Positions 44,132-52,815 of a DNA stretch of 64,000 bases are shown one piece after another. Each line of letters starts with the position of its first letter. Position 1 is the first letter of the stretch. The notes under the pieces are model-generated. The model was given only the letters and a program-made list of their open reading frames with translations, ran no database searches and was not told where the DNA came from. The position numbers and the translations under genes were made by a program. Origin of the DNA: Leptospira sp. (GTDB taxonomy: Bacteria; Spirochaetota; Leptospiria; Leptospirales; Leptospiraceae); assembly GCA_027531445.1 (NCBI GenBank), contig JAPZRK010000059.1:151395-215394 (forward strand). Direction: 5' to 3'.

Positions 44132-45718
44132 TTATTGGGTGAGTTTCGCTGGTCTCTGTGGAAAGTTTGTATAGTCCTCAAATTTTGTGAAATGAACAGG
44201 ATCACGTTTATAACCCAATAATTCTTCCAATGGTTGATAGCGATTCATACCCAAACTGATCTCGATATCTTGGCCATTGAATTGAAGAGGATGTTCATAA
44301 CCACATGAGTGTGCGAGTGATAACAATTCCTTGCGAAAACCTTGGATGTACTTCGCGGCACGTTTTCCTTTAAGTTCTGGATCAACACCAGCTTGAAGCC
44401 ATTTGTTTTGCGTTGCAACTCCTGCTGGACAATGGTCAGTATGACATTTTTGTGCTTGGATGCATCCTATGGAGATCATAGCTTCTCGCGCAATATGAAT
44501 CAAATCACAACCCATCGCAATGGCAACTACAGCCCGATCTGGAAAACCCAACTTGCCGGAACCGATCCAAACAATCTGTTTGGAGATCCCTTTCTTTTGA
44601 AATAAAGTGTAAACTCTTTGGAAGCCTATCTTAAAAGGAAGTGATACGTGATCGGCATAGGTTAATGGTGCGGCACCCGTTCCACCTTCACCACCATCGA
44701 TCGTAATAAAATCTGGTCCCTTTCCTTTCTTTTTAATTTGGTTGGATAATTCATCCCAAAATTCGAGTTCACCTACGGCGCTTTTTATACCGACAGGCAG
44801 TCCTGTTGCATCGGCAATTTTTTCGATAAAATCTATCAGACCTTCGACCGTACTGAACTCGTTATGCGAATTTGGTGAAATGCAATCTTTTCCAATTGGG
44901 ACCTGTCTTATCTGTGCTATTTCCGCATTAACTTTCATCGCAGGAAGGATTCCACCTTTACCTGGTTTTGCACCTTGTGATAATTTGATTTCAATCAATT
45001 TGATACAAGGATTCGCTTCGACTTTGCGAACTAGTTTCTCAAGACTAAACTTCCCAGAATCATCACGTGCACCAAAGTATCCTGTCCCGAGCTGCCACAT
45101 AACATCAGCTCCTTCTTTGTGATAATTTGATAATCCGCCTTCACCTGTATTGTGATAGGCGCCGGAATCTCTAGCACCTCGATTCAAAGATAGGATGGCA
45201 TTCTTTCCTAAAGAGCCGAAGGACATAGCCGAGATATTGATTATAGATTTTGGGCGATATGGAAACTTTCGCTTTCTCCATTCACCAATCACCTTTAGGC
45301 TGGGAATGCAGCTTGGATCGTTGTTATAAATAAACGCTTTGGATTCGGGAAAAGGAAAAGCTCGGTGCTTTATAATTGGGTAACCGGGCTCGTATTGGAT
45401 TTCAGTTGTCCCAAACCCAAAATTATTATTCTGACCTTTTGCAGTGGCATAAATCCAACTCCTCTCTGTTCGATCAAAGGGTCTTTCTTCTTTGTCATTA
45501 GCCACCCAATACTGTCTTAGCTCAGGTCCAATCATTTCGAGAAAATAACGTAGGTGACCAACGACTGGAAAATTGTGTTGGATGGTATGGGATTTTTGAG
45601 AGATGTCCCTGATGAAGACAATTATGAAAAATGTGAGAAGAAAAATTCCCGCCGAAGCCCAAGGGTTGGACTGAATCCAAAGAAGTAGTGGTTCCATAAT
45701 ACCTGCCAGGCAGAACAT
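44132..45718 (-). CDS. FMN-binding glutamate synthase-family protein
   Basis: A 528-residue protein of the stand-alone GltB-like FMN family. An N-terminal membrane segment (about 17-36) precedes the (beta/alpha)8 domain containing SAMSFGSLGKNAI, GEGGLS, EIKLSQGAKPGKGG and TIDGGEGGTGAAPL, which are the FMN and 2-oxoglutarate site motifs. QKCHTDHCPAGVATQ resembles the iron-sulfur cysteine region. The glutaminase domain of full glutamate synthase is absent. An ATG at 45697 is an alternative start with a better ribosome site. Members of this family are of uncertain reaction, so glutamate synthesis should not be assumed. Confidence 0.85.
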   Translation of the reverse strand: MFCLAGIMEPLLLWIQSNPWASAGIFLLTFFIIVFIRDISQKSHTIQHNFPVVGHLRYFLEMIGPELRQYWVANDKEERPFDRTERSWIYATAKGQNNNFGFGTTEIQYEPGYPIIKHRAFPFPESKAFIYNNDPSCIPSLKVIGEWRKRKFPYRPKSIINISAMSFGSLGKNAILSLNRGARDSGAYHNTGEGGLSNYHKEGADVMWQLGTGYFGARDDSGKFSLEKLVRKVEANPCIKLIEIKLSQGAKPGKGGILPAMKVNAEIAQIRQVPIGKDCISPNSHNEFSTVEGLIDFIEKIADATGLPVGIKSAVGELEFWDELSNQIKKKGKGPDFITIDGGEGGTGAAPLTYADHVSLPFKIGFQRVYTLFQKKGISKQIVWIGSGKLGFPDRAVVAIAMGCDLIHIAREAMISIGCIQAQKCHTDHCPAGVATQNKWLQAGVDPELKGKRAAKYIQGFRKELLSLAHSCGYEHPLQFNGQDIEISLGMNRYQPLEELLGYKRDPVHFTKFEDYTNFPQRPAKLTQ

Positions 45719-45743
45719 TCTAGGATGTTGTCAAAAATTCAAG

Positions 45744-46136
45744 CTAAGAAATAAGAGCGTTCAAAACTTTTAAAATTTTTTCTTTGCTAATCGGCTTAAA
45801 AATATAACCAGATAACAGAGGAATCTCGGAAGCTCGGAGGGTGTCACTTTCATCGATTGAAGAGCTGACAAGGTAGATTTTGACCTTTTTTGTGAGTCTA
45901 TTGTGGATTTCTTTAAAGGACTCAAGAAATGCCCATCTATCAAGTTTGGGCATATTAATGTCTAAGAGTAGATTAATTGGTAGATGTACGGAATTTGATT
46001 CATTGGTCTTAAAATAATCTAATGCATCTTCTCCGTCCTGAAATGATTCCAGTTCGATTGATAGCTTTAATGAGCTGATGATATGCTTGCAGGTGAATTG
46101 ATAAATATGGTCATCATCAATGATGCCAATTTGCAT
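45744..46136 (-). CDS. Single-domain response regulator
   Basis: A 130-residue receiver domain without an output domain. The acidic triad IIDDDH (D7-D9), phospho-acceptor LLLDINMP (D59), the VSSS switch segment and FKPIS lysine (about 112) are complete. ATG 46136 has a GGAA ribosome site; a TTG at 46157 would add seven residues. It most resembles CheY-like/Rcp1-type regulators that act by protein contact. The FMN glutamate-synthase-like gene follows after 25 bases. The cognate kinase is not adjacent. The upstream 178-base region is shared with ssb. Confidence 0.85.
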   Translation of the reverse strand: MQIGIIDDDHIYQFTCKHIISSLKLSIELESFQDGEDALDYFKTNESNSVHLPINLLLDINMPKLDRWAFLESFKEIHNRLTKKVKIYLVSSSIDESDTLRASEIPLLSGYIFKPISKEKILKVLNALIS

Positions 46137-46240
46137 GGATTCCGTTCCACTACCCAATCCTAGTTCTTAGATTTCAAAAAGTCCATTCATTTGAATTTCA
46201 AAACTACGAAAAAAAAATCAAAATGGTTTTTCCAGTAAGT

Positions 46241-46270
46241 AAAATTTGGACCAATCCGATTGGAAATTTT
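46241..46270. promoter_or_regulatory. Interrupted inverted repeat upstream of ssb
   Basis: CCAAT-CCG-ATTGG (46251-46263) forms a perfect inner palindrome. Outer AAAATTT (46241-46247) pairs with AAATTTT (46264-46270), with three unpaired bases on one side. It sits between the response regulator and ssb starts. A repressor site for one or both genes is possible. Confidence 0.35.
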
Positions 46271-46314
46271 CCCTCTTTAATAGGTGGCCGCCTAAATACG
46301 TTTAGAGGAAAATT

Positions 46315-46668
46315 ATGAAAAATTTATCGTACATCATTCTTGATGGAAACTTAACCCACGATCCAGAGATGAAAAACACCAGCGTCGGAAAGTCAGTAAC
46401 AAGCTTTACCGTTGCTGTTAATCATAACAATGGTTATGTTGATGACAAAGAAATAGAGGACGTCTCATTCTTTGAAGTTGAAGCCTGGGAAAAAATGGGG
46501 GAAAATTGCTCAGAGTACCTGAAGAAAGGTAGCAAGGTTACTGTGATTGGCAATCTAAAACAAAATCGATGGAAGACGCAAGATGGCGAAAATCGCTCTA
46601 AAGTGAAGGTTGTCGCAACATCGGTTCGATTTGATAGCCAAAGGAAGCGAGAGGCTAAGGCTGCTTAA
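46315..46668 (+). CDS. ssb: Single-stranded DNA-binding protein, short form
   Basis: A 117-residue OB-fold protein that binds single-stranded DNA. LDGNLTHDPEMKNTSVGKSVTSF, the central FFEVEAWEKMGENCSEYLKKGSKV, and VIGNLKQNRWKTQDGE match SSB strands 1-5. The protein stops right after the OB fold with a basic end (QRKREAKAA), lacking the flexible linker and the acidic D-D-D-I-P-F-type tip that recruits repair partners in E. coli. An AGAGG ribosome site precedes the ATG. A hairpin terminator follows, so it is probably a single-gene unit. Confidence 0.88.
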   Translation: MKNLSYIILDGNLTHDPEMKNTSVGKSVTSFTVAVNHNNGYVDDKEIEDVSFFEVEAWEKMGENCSEYLKKGSKVTVIGNLKQNRWKTQDGENRSKVKVVATSVRFDSQRKREAKAA

Positions 46669-46679
46669 AGATTCAGAGC

Positions 46680-46718
46680 TCAATGTGAATGGTATTTTGA
46701 CCGTTCACATTGAACACT
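46680..46718. terminator. Bidirectional hairpin terminator between ssb and lipoprotein gene
   Basis: TCAATGTGAA (46680-46689) pairs with TTCACATTGA (46704-46713). One T-G wobble and a further GGT/ACC extend the stem to 14 pairs with an ATTTTG loop. A short T-containing run follows on the plus strand. It lies between convergent stops, as expected for a shared terminator. Confidence 0.65.
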
Positions 46719-46719
46719 T

Positions 46720-47664
46720 TTACTCTGGGATCTCAATGACTTTTCTTTTTTTCTTTGGCTGTGAAGTTCTTTTAAAAGGTCTTTCTTTTGGTAATTCTTT
46801 ATCTTTTTGAGGATCGAAAAGATTAGGCTCTTCTACTTCATTGGTAAGTGTAGGTAGCTCGAATACTTCTTCTTTTTTTACTTCAATCGGCTGACCGTTC
46901 TTTACAATAGCGGATATCTTAAAATAGGTCGGGTTTGATACCAATTTCCATTCTCTATACACGAGTACATTCGCGTCACCAAGATGAATCGGGCCATTCA
47001 GTTTGAGTTGCGTTCCAGGGGGACTTGCGAGCTCCGAAGATTGGTCTATGTTGATTTTTGAGATCTTTGATCTGATCGCATTGCGTTTGAAATCCAATTG
47101 GTCATTGGATATTTTTCCCAAAGTAGGTGAATCAAAGCTAGGTGATCCTAAGATACTTCGAGTTTTATCGCAAGGGGGTGCTCCTCCCTTTGCGCAGACG
47201 ACATCAACATAGGGAACTGCATAAATCATTTCTAAATGTACGGTTACAAATTCGCCGACTGCAGGTAGGTTTTTTTTATCGAACTCCAATGTCTGAGAAA
47301 AAAATTCGATCGCTTTGATTTCATCGATTGCAAAGGGTTCAGAAGTGAGAACTTCCCCTTTCTGGTTTTTGAGTATAATCTTATGTTCTAAAACTCTTCC
47401 AGATTTGATATCCGCAATCAGATTCATACCTTCCGCTTTATAGGCGATCAAAATATCTGTTGTCACTTTTGAACCTTTCCCAGTATCCAAAGTCAAAGAG
47501 TTTTCGTCCCCTTTTGAAACTGAGCTTGATTCCGTTGCGACGAGAAGATTGGCAGAGAGAATCTTGATTTTATCAAGGTTCATCGATTCCGTAGCGGGTA
47601 TCGTATACGAAACAGACTGGCAATGAATCATCATTGCCAATAGAAAAACGATATAATATTTCAA
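46720..47664 (-). CDS. Hypothetical envelope lipoprotein
   Basis: A 314-residue predicted lipoprotein: MKYYIVFLLAMMIHC gives Cys15. The mature part is beta-rich with no motif that I recognise. A cysteine pair in VVCAKGGAPPC may form a disulfide. The C-terminus is very basic (RTSQPKKKRKVIEIPE). The start is TTG 47664, only six bases after the DUF3332 stop, with no obvious ribosome site, so translation is likely coupled to the upstream gene. The function is unknown. Confidence 0.6.
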   Translation of the reverse strand: MKYYIVFLLAMMIHCQSVSYTIPATESMNLDKIKILSANLLVATESSSVSKGDENSLTLDTGKGSKVTTDILIAYKAEGMNLIADIKSGRVLEHKIILKNQKGEVLTSEPFAIDEIKAIEFFSQTLEFDKKNLPAVGEFVTVHLEMIYAVPYVDVVCAKGGAPPCDKTRSILGSPSFDSPTLGKISNDQLDFKRNAIRSKISKINIDQSSELASPPGTQLKLNGPIHLGDANVLVYREWKLVSNPTYFKISAIVKNGQPIEVKKEEVFELPTLTNEVEEPNLFDPQKDKELPKERPFKRTSQPKKKRKVIEIPE

Positions 47665-47670
47665 GTGAAT

Positions 47671-48171
47671 CTACAGAGCAACAGGAATAAATGGAAGTGG
47701 GCCTTCTTTTTCAGTGAGTTCCACCATTTCATTTCCACGAAGTTGGAAAAGTTTGCCCGGTTGATTTGAATATGCATAAAATGTTTCTATATTTTTTGCA
47801 ACGATGGCATCTATCTTTAATTCCTTACCAAAATTAGAATATGTTAGGCGAACAGTTCCTTTCTCATCGCTAAATTCTTTAACAAGTTTGCCATCAAAAT
47901 CATACTCTGACATCGCAATTGGATTCGCATTGGTCCAAAACTCGATCAAATTGAAGAGTACTAGATCTAAAAAGTAAGCAACCCCGTAAAAAATATATCC
48001 TGGCAAATACATAAGGAATGTTCGAAAAAAACGTGCTACAAGTCCGCTTCCGATATTGATGCCCGCATTTACACCATAGACGGTTTTGACTAATCCGAAT
48101 TTTCCAAAACAGTTGGAAAGAGAACCAAGGGATATAAGCATAACGCTCAAAACGGCAATGATACGTTTCAT
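47671..48171 (-). CDS. DUF3332-family lipoprotein
   Basis: A 166-residue protein with a signal ending in SLGSLSNC (Cys21) followed by FGKFGLVKTVYGVN, the conserved start of DUF3332. A hydrophobic segment (about 50-75, MYLPGYIFYGVAYFLDLVLFNLIEFWT) follows, then a small beta domain with YDFDGKLVKEFSDEKGTVRLTYS. DUF3332 proteins are uncharacterised envelope proteins. It precedes the TTG-start lipoprotein gene by six bases and is divergent from the MBOAT gene. Confidence 0.75.
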   Translation of the reverse strand: MKRIIAVLSVMLISLGSLSNCFGKFGLVKTVYGVNAGINIGSGLVARFFRTFLMYLPGYIFYGVAYFLDLVLFNLIEFWTNANPIAMSEYDFDGKLVKEFSDEKGTVRLTYSNFGKELKIDAIVAKNIETFYAYSNQPGKLFQLRGNEMVELTEKEGPLPFIPVAL

Positions 48172-48286
48172 TTTGACCTCAAATCATAATTTTCTTTGAT
48201 CTTCTCTAGAGGAGAAAGTTATGCAAGCCGAAATGATTGACGTTATACAAATTTCTGTATGAATCGTATGAAGAAAGGCAAACGCA

Positions 48287-49762
48287 TTGATATTTTCAGA
48301 ATTTGAATATTTTGTTTTTTTTATCTTTGTTTTTTTGAGCGTTTGGTATATTTTCCCAGCCGTTTTTTCGGAACAAAGGAAAGAACAGCGCATTTTACAT
48401 ATTTTTTTACTCATCGCAAGTTACTATTTTTATATGTCTTGGGATTACCGTTTTGGTGCCCTCATTTTGCTTTCTACATTTATAGACTTCTTTGTTGGAT
48501 CCAGGCTCTCAAACACAACAGATCAGAAAAAACGAATTCTTTGGCTGAATGTAAGCCTCATCTCTAATCTGGTTTTTATTTTAGGATTCTTTAAATACTA
48601 TAATTTTGTCGCTACTACCGCCAATTCGGTGGGTGAGCTCACCGCGAGTGGACCGTTTTTACCTATTTTAAATATCATCTTACCTGCTGGGATTTCCTTT
48701 TTTACATTTCAGTCCTTGAGTTATACCATTGATGTTTACCGAAATGAAATCCCTGCAGAAAGAGACTTTATTAAGTTTGCACTTTTTGTTAGTTTTTTCC
48801 CCCAGTTAGTTGCCGGACCCATTGTAACAGCTCGTACCTTTGTTCCTCAGTTATATGAAGTTAAAAAATTTGAAAGTATAGAGTTCCGAATCGCGATTCG
48901 GTTTTTTATGCTTGGCTATTTCAAAAAAGCCATTCTATCGGACCATATTGCTCCCACATTGAATGTGATATATGCTGATCCCACTGGTTTACATACATAT
49001 GCTCTGTGGATCGGTTCCGTATTAGGCGGCGTACAGGTGTATTTAGACTTTAGTGGTTACTCAGATATGGCAATTGGTAGCGCTTTGATGCTTGGATATA
49101 AATTGCCAACCAACTTCAATTTACCATTTCTTGCCACAACTGTCTCAGGATTTTGGCGTCGGTGGCATATTACGTTAAACTCTTGGTTAAGGGATTATAT
49201 CTATTTTCCAATGGGTGGAAGTCGTGTATCATCCGCGCGTAGAAAGTTAAATTTATGGTTTACGATGTTTGTTTCAGGAGTCTGGCATGGTGCCAACTGG
49301 ACTTATGTTTTTTGGGGTTCATTGAATGGTCTGTTCTACGTGATTGAAGAGTTTTATCATGACATGTTTCCAAAGCAAAAGTCGGACGAAAATGATAAAC
49401 CTTCCATAGTTCAAAAAATAGGAAATGGCATTACTTGGATTTTCCAAAACTTTTTTAGTAACCTTGCCTTCTTTTTGGGTGCAGTCTTCTTTCGTTCTGC
49501 CAATTTTTCAAATGCAACACTCCATATCAAAGGGATGTTCGTCTGGCAAGAAGGGCTTTTACGGCCTTATATGTGGAAACATTTTTTGTGGGTTTTTTTT
49601 CTTGTGGTGTTTGGGCATATCGCCGGGTATTTTATTTTTGAAAGAGGAAAAGGTAGGGAAATTTCACCATTTCTTGAAATCGCTACTTATCCTGTCATCG
49701 TGCTCATCCTTGCGGTTCTAACTCCAGAAAATGCGACACCATTCATTTACTTCCAATTTTGA
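48287..49762 (+). CDS. MBOAT-family O-acyltransferase (AlgI-like)
   Basis: A 491-residue polytopic membrane protein of the AlgI/DltB type, which passes acyl groups across the inner membrane for O-acetylation of surface polysaccharide or other acceptors. Motifs are YFYMSWDYRFG near 45, AGISFFTFQSLSYTIDVYR (about 128-146), LVAGPI (about 172), WHITLNSWLRDYIYFPMGGSR (about 293-313) and the catalytic-His segment GVWHGANWTYVFWG (His near 335). The TTG start has an AAGAAAGG site eight bases upstream. No AlgJ/AlgX-like acetyl-transferring partner is next to it, so its acceptor is unknown. Confidence 0.9.
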   Translation: MIFSEFEYFVFFIFVFLSVWYIFPAVFSEQRKEQRILHIFLLIASYYFYMSWDYRFGALILLSTFIDFFVGSRLSNTTDQKKRILWLNVSLISNLVFILGFFKYYNFVATTANSVGELTASGPFLPILNIILPAGISFFTFQSLSYTIDVYRNEIPAERDFIKFALFVSFFPQLVAGPIVTARTFVPQLYEVKKFESIEFRIAIRFFMLGYFKKAILSDHIAPTLNVIYADPTGLHTYALWIGSVLGGVQVYLDFSGYSDMAIGSALMLGYKLPTNFNLPFLATTVSGFWRRWHITLNSWLRDYIYFPMGGSRVSSARRKLNLWFTMFVSGVWHGANWTYVFWGSLNGLFYVIEEFYHDMFPKQKSDENDKPSIVQKIGNGITWIFQNFFSNLAFFLGAVFFRSANFSNATLHIKGMFVWQEGLLRPYMWKHFLWVFFLVVFGHIAGYFIFERGKGREISPFLEIATYPVIVLILAVLTPENATPFIYFQF

Positions 49763-49810
49763 GATCCTTTTTTCGTTTTCATAAAATCGTATAATACTTA
49801 CAATGCTTAC

Positions 49811-50155
49811 ATGGATAGTGAGCGCAGGCTTCCGAGGATTTCTCCAAGACAGTTTAAAGACTTTGAGGTCCATCTGGATATTGATGGAGTCACTCTGATA
49901 GGCCAGCTAGGAAATATTTCGGAAGAGGGACTTTGCTTTTTAGGTAAAGATGATTTGTTATCCGATGAAGTTGGCAATCCGATTCTTGGAACTATTTTGT
50001 TATCCCAAAGTAACAATCGTATCTTCTTTGAAGGCAAAGTCATGTGGGTTCAACCAACGAAGATCAGAAATGTTGAATTCTTTCTCGCAGGAATTCAGTT
50101 TAATGAAAGATTCAACCTAACGGATTCAATGCTGGCTCGCAGTCTCGAAATTTAA
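49811..50155 (+). CDS. PilZ-domain protein
   Basis: A 114-residue single-domain protein. RRLPR near the N-terminus and GNISEEGLCF (about 34-43) fit the c-di-GMP-binding R-x-x-x-R and D/N-x-S-x-x-G motifs. GKVMWVQP and FLAGIQF are later strands of the barrel. It probably acts as a cytoplasmic c-di-GMP receiver; the first motif is compact, so binding needs testing. It starts a plus-strand run leading to metK. Confidence 0.7.
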   Translation: MDSERRLPRISPRQFKDFEVHLDIDGVTLIGQLGNISEEGLCFLGKDDLLSDEVGNPILGTILLSQSNNRIFFEGKVMWVQPTKIRNVEFFLAGIQFNERFNLTDSMLARSLEI

Positions 50156-50185
50156 TTATTTTAGAATTCCGAAGGATCATAAAAC

Positions 50186-50884
50186 GTGAAAAGTTTAAAT
50201 TTATTATTACTGGGTGGTACGGGTCTTGTCGGAAGTGAGGTTTTAAAATCTTTGATATTTTATCCTCGTATTAGCAAAACAATCGTTTGGGTTAGAAACG
50301 CAACGTTAAAACCAACACAAGGACCAATTCAGCTTGAAACAGTCACCTGGGAGTCCTTTTCTACTGGTAAGGTTGTGTTCCCAACAAATATTGATGCTGT
50401 CATATGCTGTCTAGGAACGACCATCAAGAAGGCAGGTTCACAAGAAAAATTCAAAGAAGTTGATTATGATTATCCCTTGCTTGCCGCAAAAAAAGCAAAA
50501 GAAGCTGGTGTGAAAGCATTTATGATTGTAACGGCGATGGGCTCTGATGCCAACTCAATGGTTTTTTACAATCGAGTTAAAGGTGAAATAGAAAGGGAAT
50601 TGGCGGCCTTAGAATTTCCTTATTTAGGAATATTTAGACCTTCACTCCTTTTGGGAGAAAGACAGGAAGTGCGAATGGGGGAGAGGCTAGGTGAGGCAGT
50701 CTCTGCATTGATTCCATTTGGATTGTTTGGATTGAATCGTTATAAACCCATTCATGCTGATTTTGTCGCAAGATCAATGTTAAAGACAGTTTTAGCAAAG
50801 GAAGATCAGTTTGTAAAGAACGCTGTGTCCATTACAGAAATTATTGAAAATGATGAAATGCTCCGTTTAGGAAAAGATATTTGA
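50186..50884 (+). CDS. NAD(P)-binding Rossmann protein (HTATIP2/atypical SDR-like)
   Basis: A 232-residue protein with GGTGLVGSEV (about 9-18) for dinucleotide binding, DAVICCLGTTIKKAGS (about 72-87), VTAMGSDANSMVFYNRVKGEIE with a Y-x-x-x-K-like active-site helix (about 115-136), and IFRPSLLLGER. These match the atypical short-chain dehydrogenase group related to TIP30/HTATIP2. The start is GTG with an AAGGA site. Its stop directly abuts the next ATG. The substrate is unknown; many relatives are redox sensors rather than enzymes. Confidence 0.78.
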   Translation: MKSLNLLLLGGTGLVGSEVLKSLIFYPRISKTIVWVRNATLKPTQGPIQLETVTWESFSTGKVVFPTNIDAVICCLGTTIKKAGSQEKFKEVDYDYPLLAAKKAKEAGVKAFMIVTAMGSDANSMVFYNRVKGEIERELAALEFPYLGIFRPSLLLGERQEVRMGERLGEAVSALIPFGLFGLNRYKPIHADFVARSMLKTVLAKEDQFVKNAVSITEIIENDEMLRLGKDI

Positions 50885-51613
50885 ATGGCTGAAACCCCAC
50901 AAAAACCTTACAATAAAACAAAATACATAATATTAAGCTACATCGTCCACTTTATCATAGTTGTTTGGTATTTGTTCGTTAAAAAGCGTGATTTGATTAT
51001 TCCAGAGGAATCAAAAAAAATTATCGATTCTGGTGGAGGTTTTATAATTGCCGTTTATCATGAAACGACATTGGCACTATATCGCCATGCAACGCAATAC
51101 CTCCAAAAGAAAAAAAAGGTAACGATGGTGGCTCTCGTATCGCAATCAAAAGATGGAGAAATTATCCACCAAACATTTGCAAGGTCAAAGTTGAAAAGCG
51201 TTCGTGGATCATCAACGCGTGGTGGGACCGGGGCATTTCGCGCCATACTGAAAGAGATGAAAGAAAAACATGTACCGATTTTTACTGTCGATGGACCAAA
51301 GGGACCTCGACACGAAGTGAAGCCAGGTGTGATAGCGACTGCATCAATCACTCAAGTTCCCATTCTATATTTGGATGCGCGGTACGATCGTCACTACCAG
51401 TTTAAAAGTTGGGATCGTCATTTTTTTCCAAAATTTGGTGCAGGTCTCTATATTCAGTATGGAGAGCCATTTTACGTTCCAAAAGGACTTTCAGAGACTG
51501 AAATAGAGTCCTGGGCAAAAACTCTGGAACAGAAAATGGAAGAAAATAGAAAACAATTAGAAGCCTTTGTTCGAGGAAAACACCAAAACAATTCTATTGA
51601 CACTATGTTATAA
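50885..51613 (+). CDS. DUF374 lysophospholipid acyltransferase-family protein
   Basis: A 242-residue protein with an N-terminal membrane segment (about 15-32). VSQSKDGEII (about 79-88), the hallmark VRGSSTRGGTGAFRAIL (about 101-117), and FTVDGPKGPRHEVKPGV (about 132-148) mark the DUF374 family. These relatives of LpxL/PlsC-type acyltransferases probably act at the inner membrane in lipid A or phospholipid synthesis. The usual H-x4-D is replaced here by a HETT segment near residue 60. The gene begins at the preceding stop. The substrate is not determinable from sequence. Confidence 0.83.
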   Translation: MAETPQKPYNKTKYIILSYIVHFIIVVWYLFVKKRDLIIPEESKKIIDSGGGFIIAVYHETTLALYRHATQYLQKKKKVTMVALVSQSKDGEIIHQTFARSKLKSVRGSSTRGGTGAFRAILKEMKEKHVPIFTVDGPKGPRHEVKPGVIATASITQVPILYLDARYDRHYQFKSWDRHFFPKFGAGLYIQYGEPFYVPKGLSETEIESWAKTLEQKMEENRKQLEAFVRGKHQNNSIDTML

Positions 51614-51645
51614 ATCAAAAGTTTAGCGAAGTAAGGTAAAAAAGT

Positions 51646-52812
51646 ATGTCCTCCCAACAAAATTTCATATTTACGTCCGAATCTGTATCAGAAGGACACC
51701 CAGACAAAGTCTGTGACCAAGTATCTGATGCCATTTTAGATGCATTTTTAGCTCAAGATCCAAAGTCCCGCGTTGCTTGCGAGACTCTCGTCACAACCAA
51801 CCTTGTCGTGATTGCAGGTGAGATTACCAGTAAAGGAAAAGTCGATACTTCAGAAGTTGCACGAGAAGTAATCAGAAAGATTGGTTATAACGATATCAAT
51901 ATGTACTTTGATGCAGACTACGCTGTCGTTTCTTCACATGTGCACAGCCAATCTCCAGACATTGCACAAGGTGTGAATGAAGGTGAAGGATTGCACAAAG
52001 AACAAGGAGCAGGTGACCAAGGATTGATGTTCGGTTTCGCAATCAACGACACACCTGAACTTATGCCGGCACCTATCTATTATTCTCATAAATTGTTAGA
52101 GCTTTTGGCAGAACTCCGTCACTCAGGAAAAATCAAGTGGCTTCGTCCAGATTCAAAATCTCAAGTTACATTTGTCTATGAAAATGGCAAACCTACCAAG
52201 GTGGACACAGTAGTTATTTCCACACAACATGCGCCAGGTGTTACACATGCAGAGATCGAACAAGCCGTGATCGAAGAATGCATCAAAAAAGTAATCCCTG
52301 CACATTTTCTAAATAATCCTCGCTACTTCATTAACCCAACAGGTAAGTTTGAAATTGGTGGGCCTCATGGTGACACAGGTTTGACTGGTCGCAAGATCAT
52401 CGTTGATACTTACGGTGGAATGGGTCGTCATGGTGGTGGTGCATTCTCTGGAAAAGATCCATCAAAGGTGGATCGATCTGCGGCGTATGTTGGTCGTTAT
52501 ATTGCAAAGAATGTCGTAGCGGCAGGACTTGCTCACAAATGTGAAGTTCAGCTAGCTTATGCGATTGGCGTGGCTGAGCCAGTATCCGTTCTCGTTGATA
52601 CTTTTGGAACAAACACGATTCCAGAAGTCGAAATTGAAAAGCGAGTTAAAGCAAATTTTAAACTCACTCCTAAAGGAATCGTAGATTCTCTCGACCTACT
52701 CGGAAAAGGAAGAAAGTACCAAGAAACAGCCGCTTACGGTCACTTTGGTAGATCTGGTTCTACATTTACTTGGGAAAAAACCGACAAAGCCGAAGCACTA
52801 AAAAAAGGATAA
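51646..52812 (+). CDS. metK: S-adenosylmethionine synthase
   Basis: It makes SAM from methionine and ATP. The protein is 388 residues, the normal length. It has FTSESVSEGHPDKVCDQ (His18 contacts ATP), the GAGDQGLMFG loop (near 124), KSQVTFVYENG, GGPHGDTGLTGRK (about 235-247) and the P-loop-like GGGAFSGKDPSKVDRSAAY. The transketolase subunit gene follows three bases after the stop. The 32-base upstream gap is too short for a SAM riboswitch, so control probably comes from the operon promoter. Confidence 0.97.
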   Translation: MSSQQNFIFTSESVSEGHPDKVCDQVSDAILDAFLAQDPKSRVACETLVTTNLVVIAGEITSKGKVDTSEVAREVIRKIGYNDINMYFDADYAVVSSHVHSQSPDIAQGVNEGEGLHKEQGAGDQGLMFGFAINDTPELMPAPIYYSHKLLELLAELRHSGKIKWLRPDSKSQVTFVYENGKPTKVDTVVISTQHAPGVTHAEIEQAVIEECIKKVIPAHFLNNPRYFINPTGKFEIGGPHGDTGLTGRKIIVDTYGGMGRHGGGAFSGKDPSKVDRSAAYVGRYIAKNVVAAGLAHKCEVQLAYAIGVAEPVSVLVDTFGTNTIPEVEIEKRVKANFKLTPKGIVDSLDLLGKGRKYQETAAYGHFGRSGSTFTWEKTDKAEALKKG

Positions 52813-52815
52813 TTC

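Noticed and set aside
48211..48226. CTCTAGAG-centred palindrome between DUF3332 and MBOAT genes
   Set aside because: Only the inner eight bases are perfectly symmetric, and there is no supporting context.
51614..51645. Possible SAM riboswitch before metK
   Set aside because: The gap is only 32 bases and holds no helix or terminator, so there is no room for a known SAM riboswitch.
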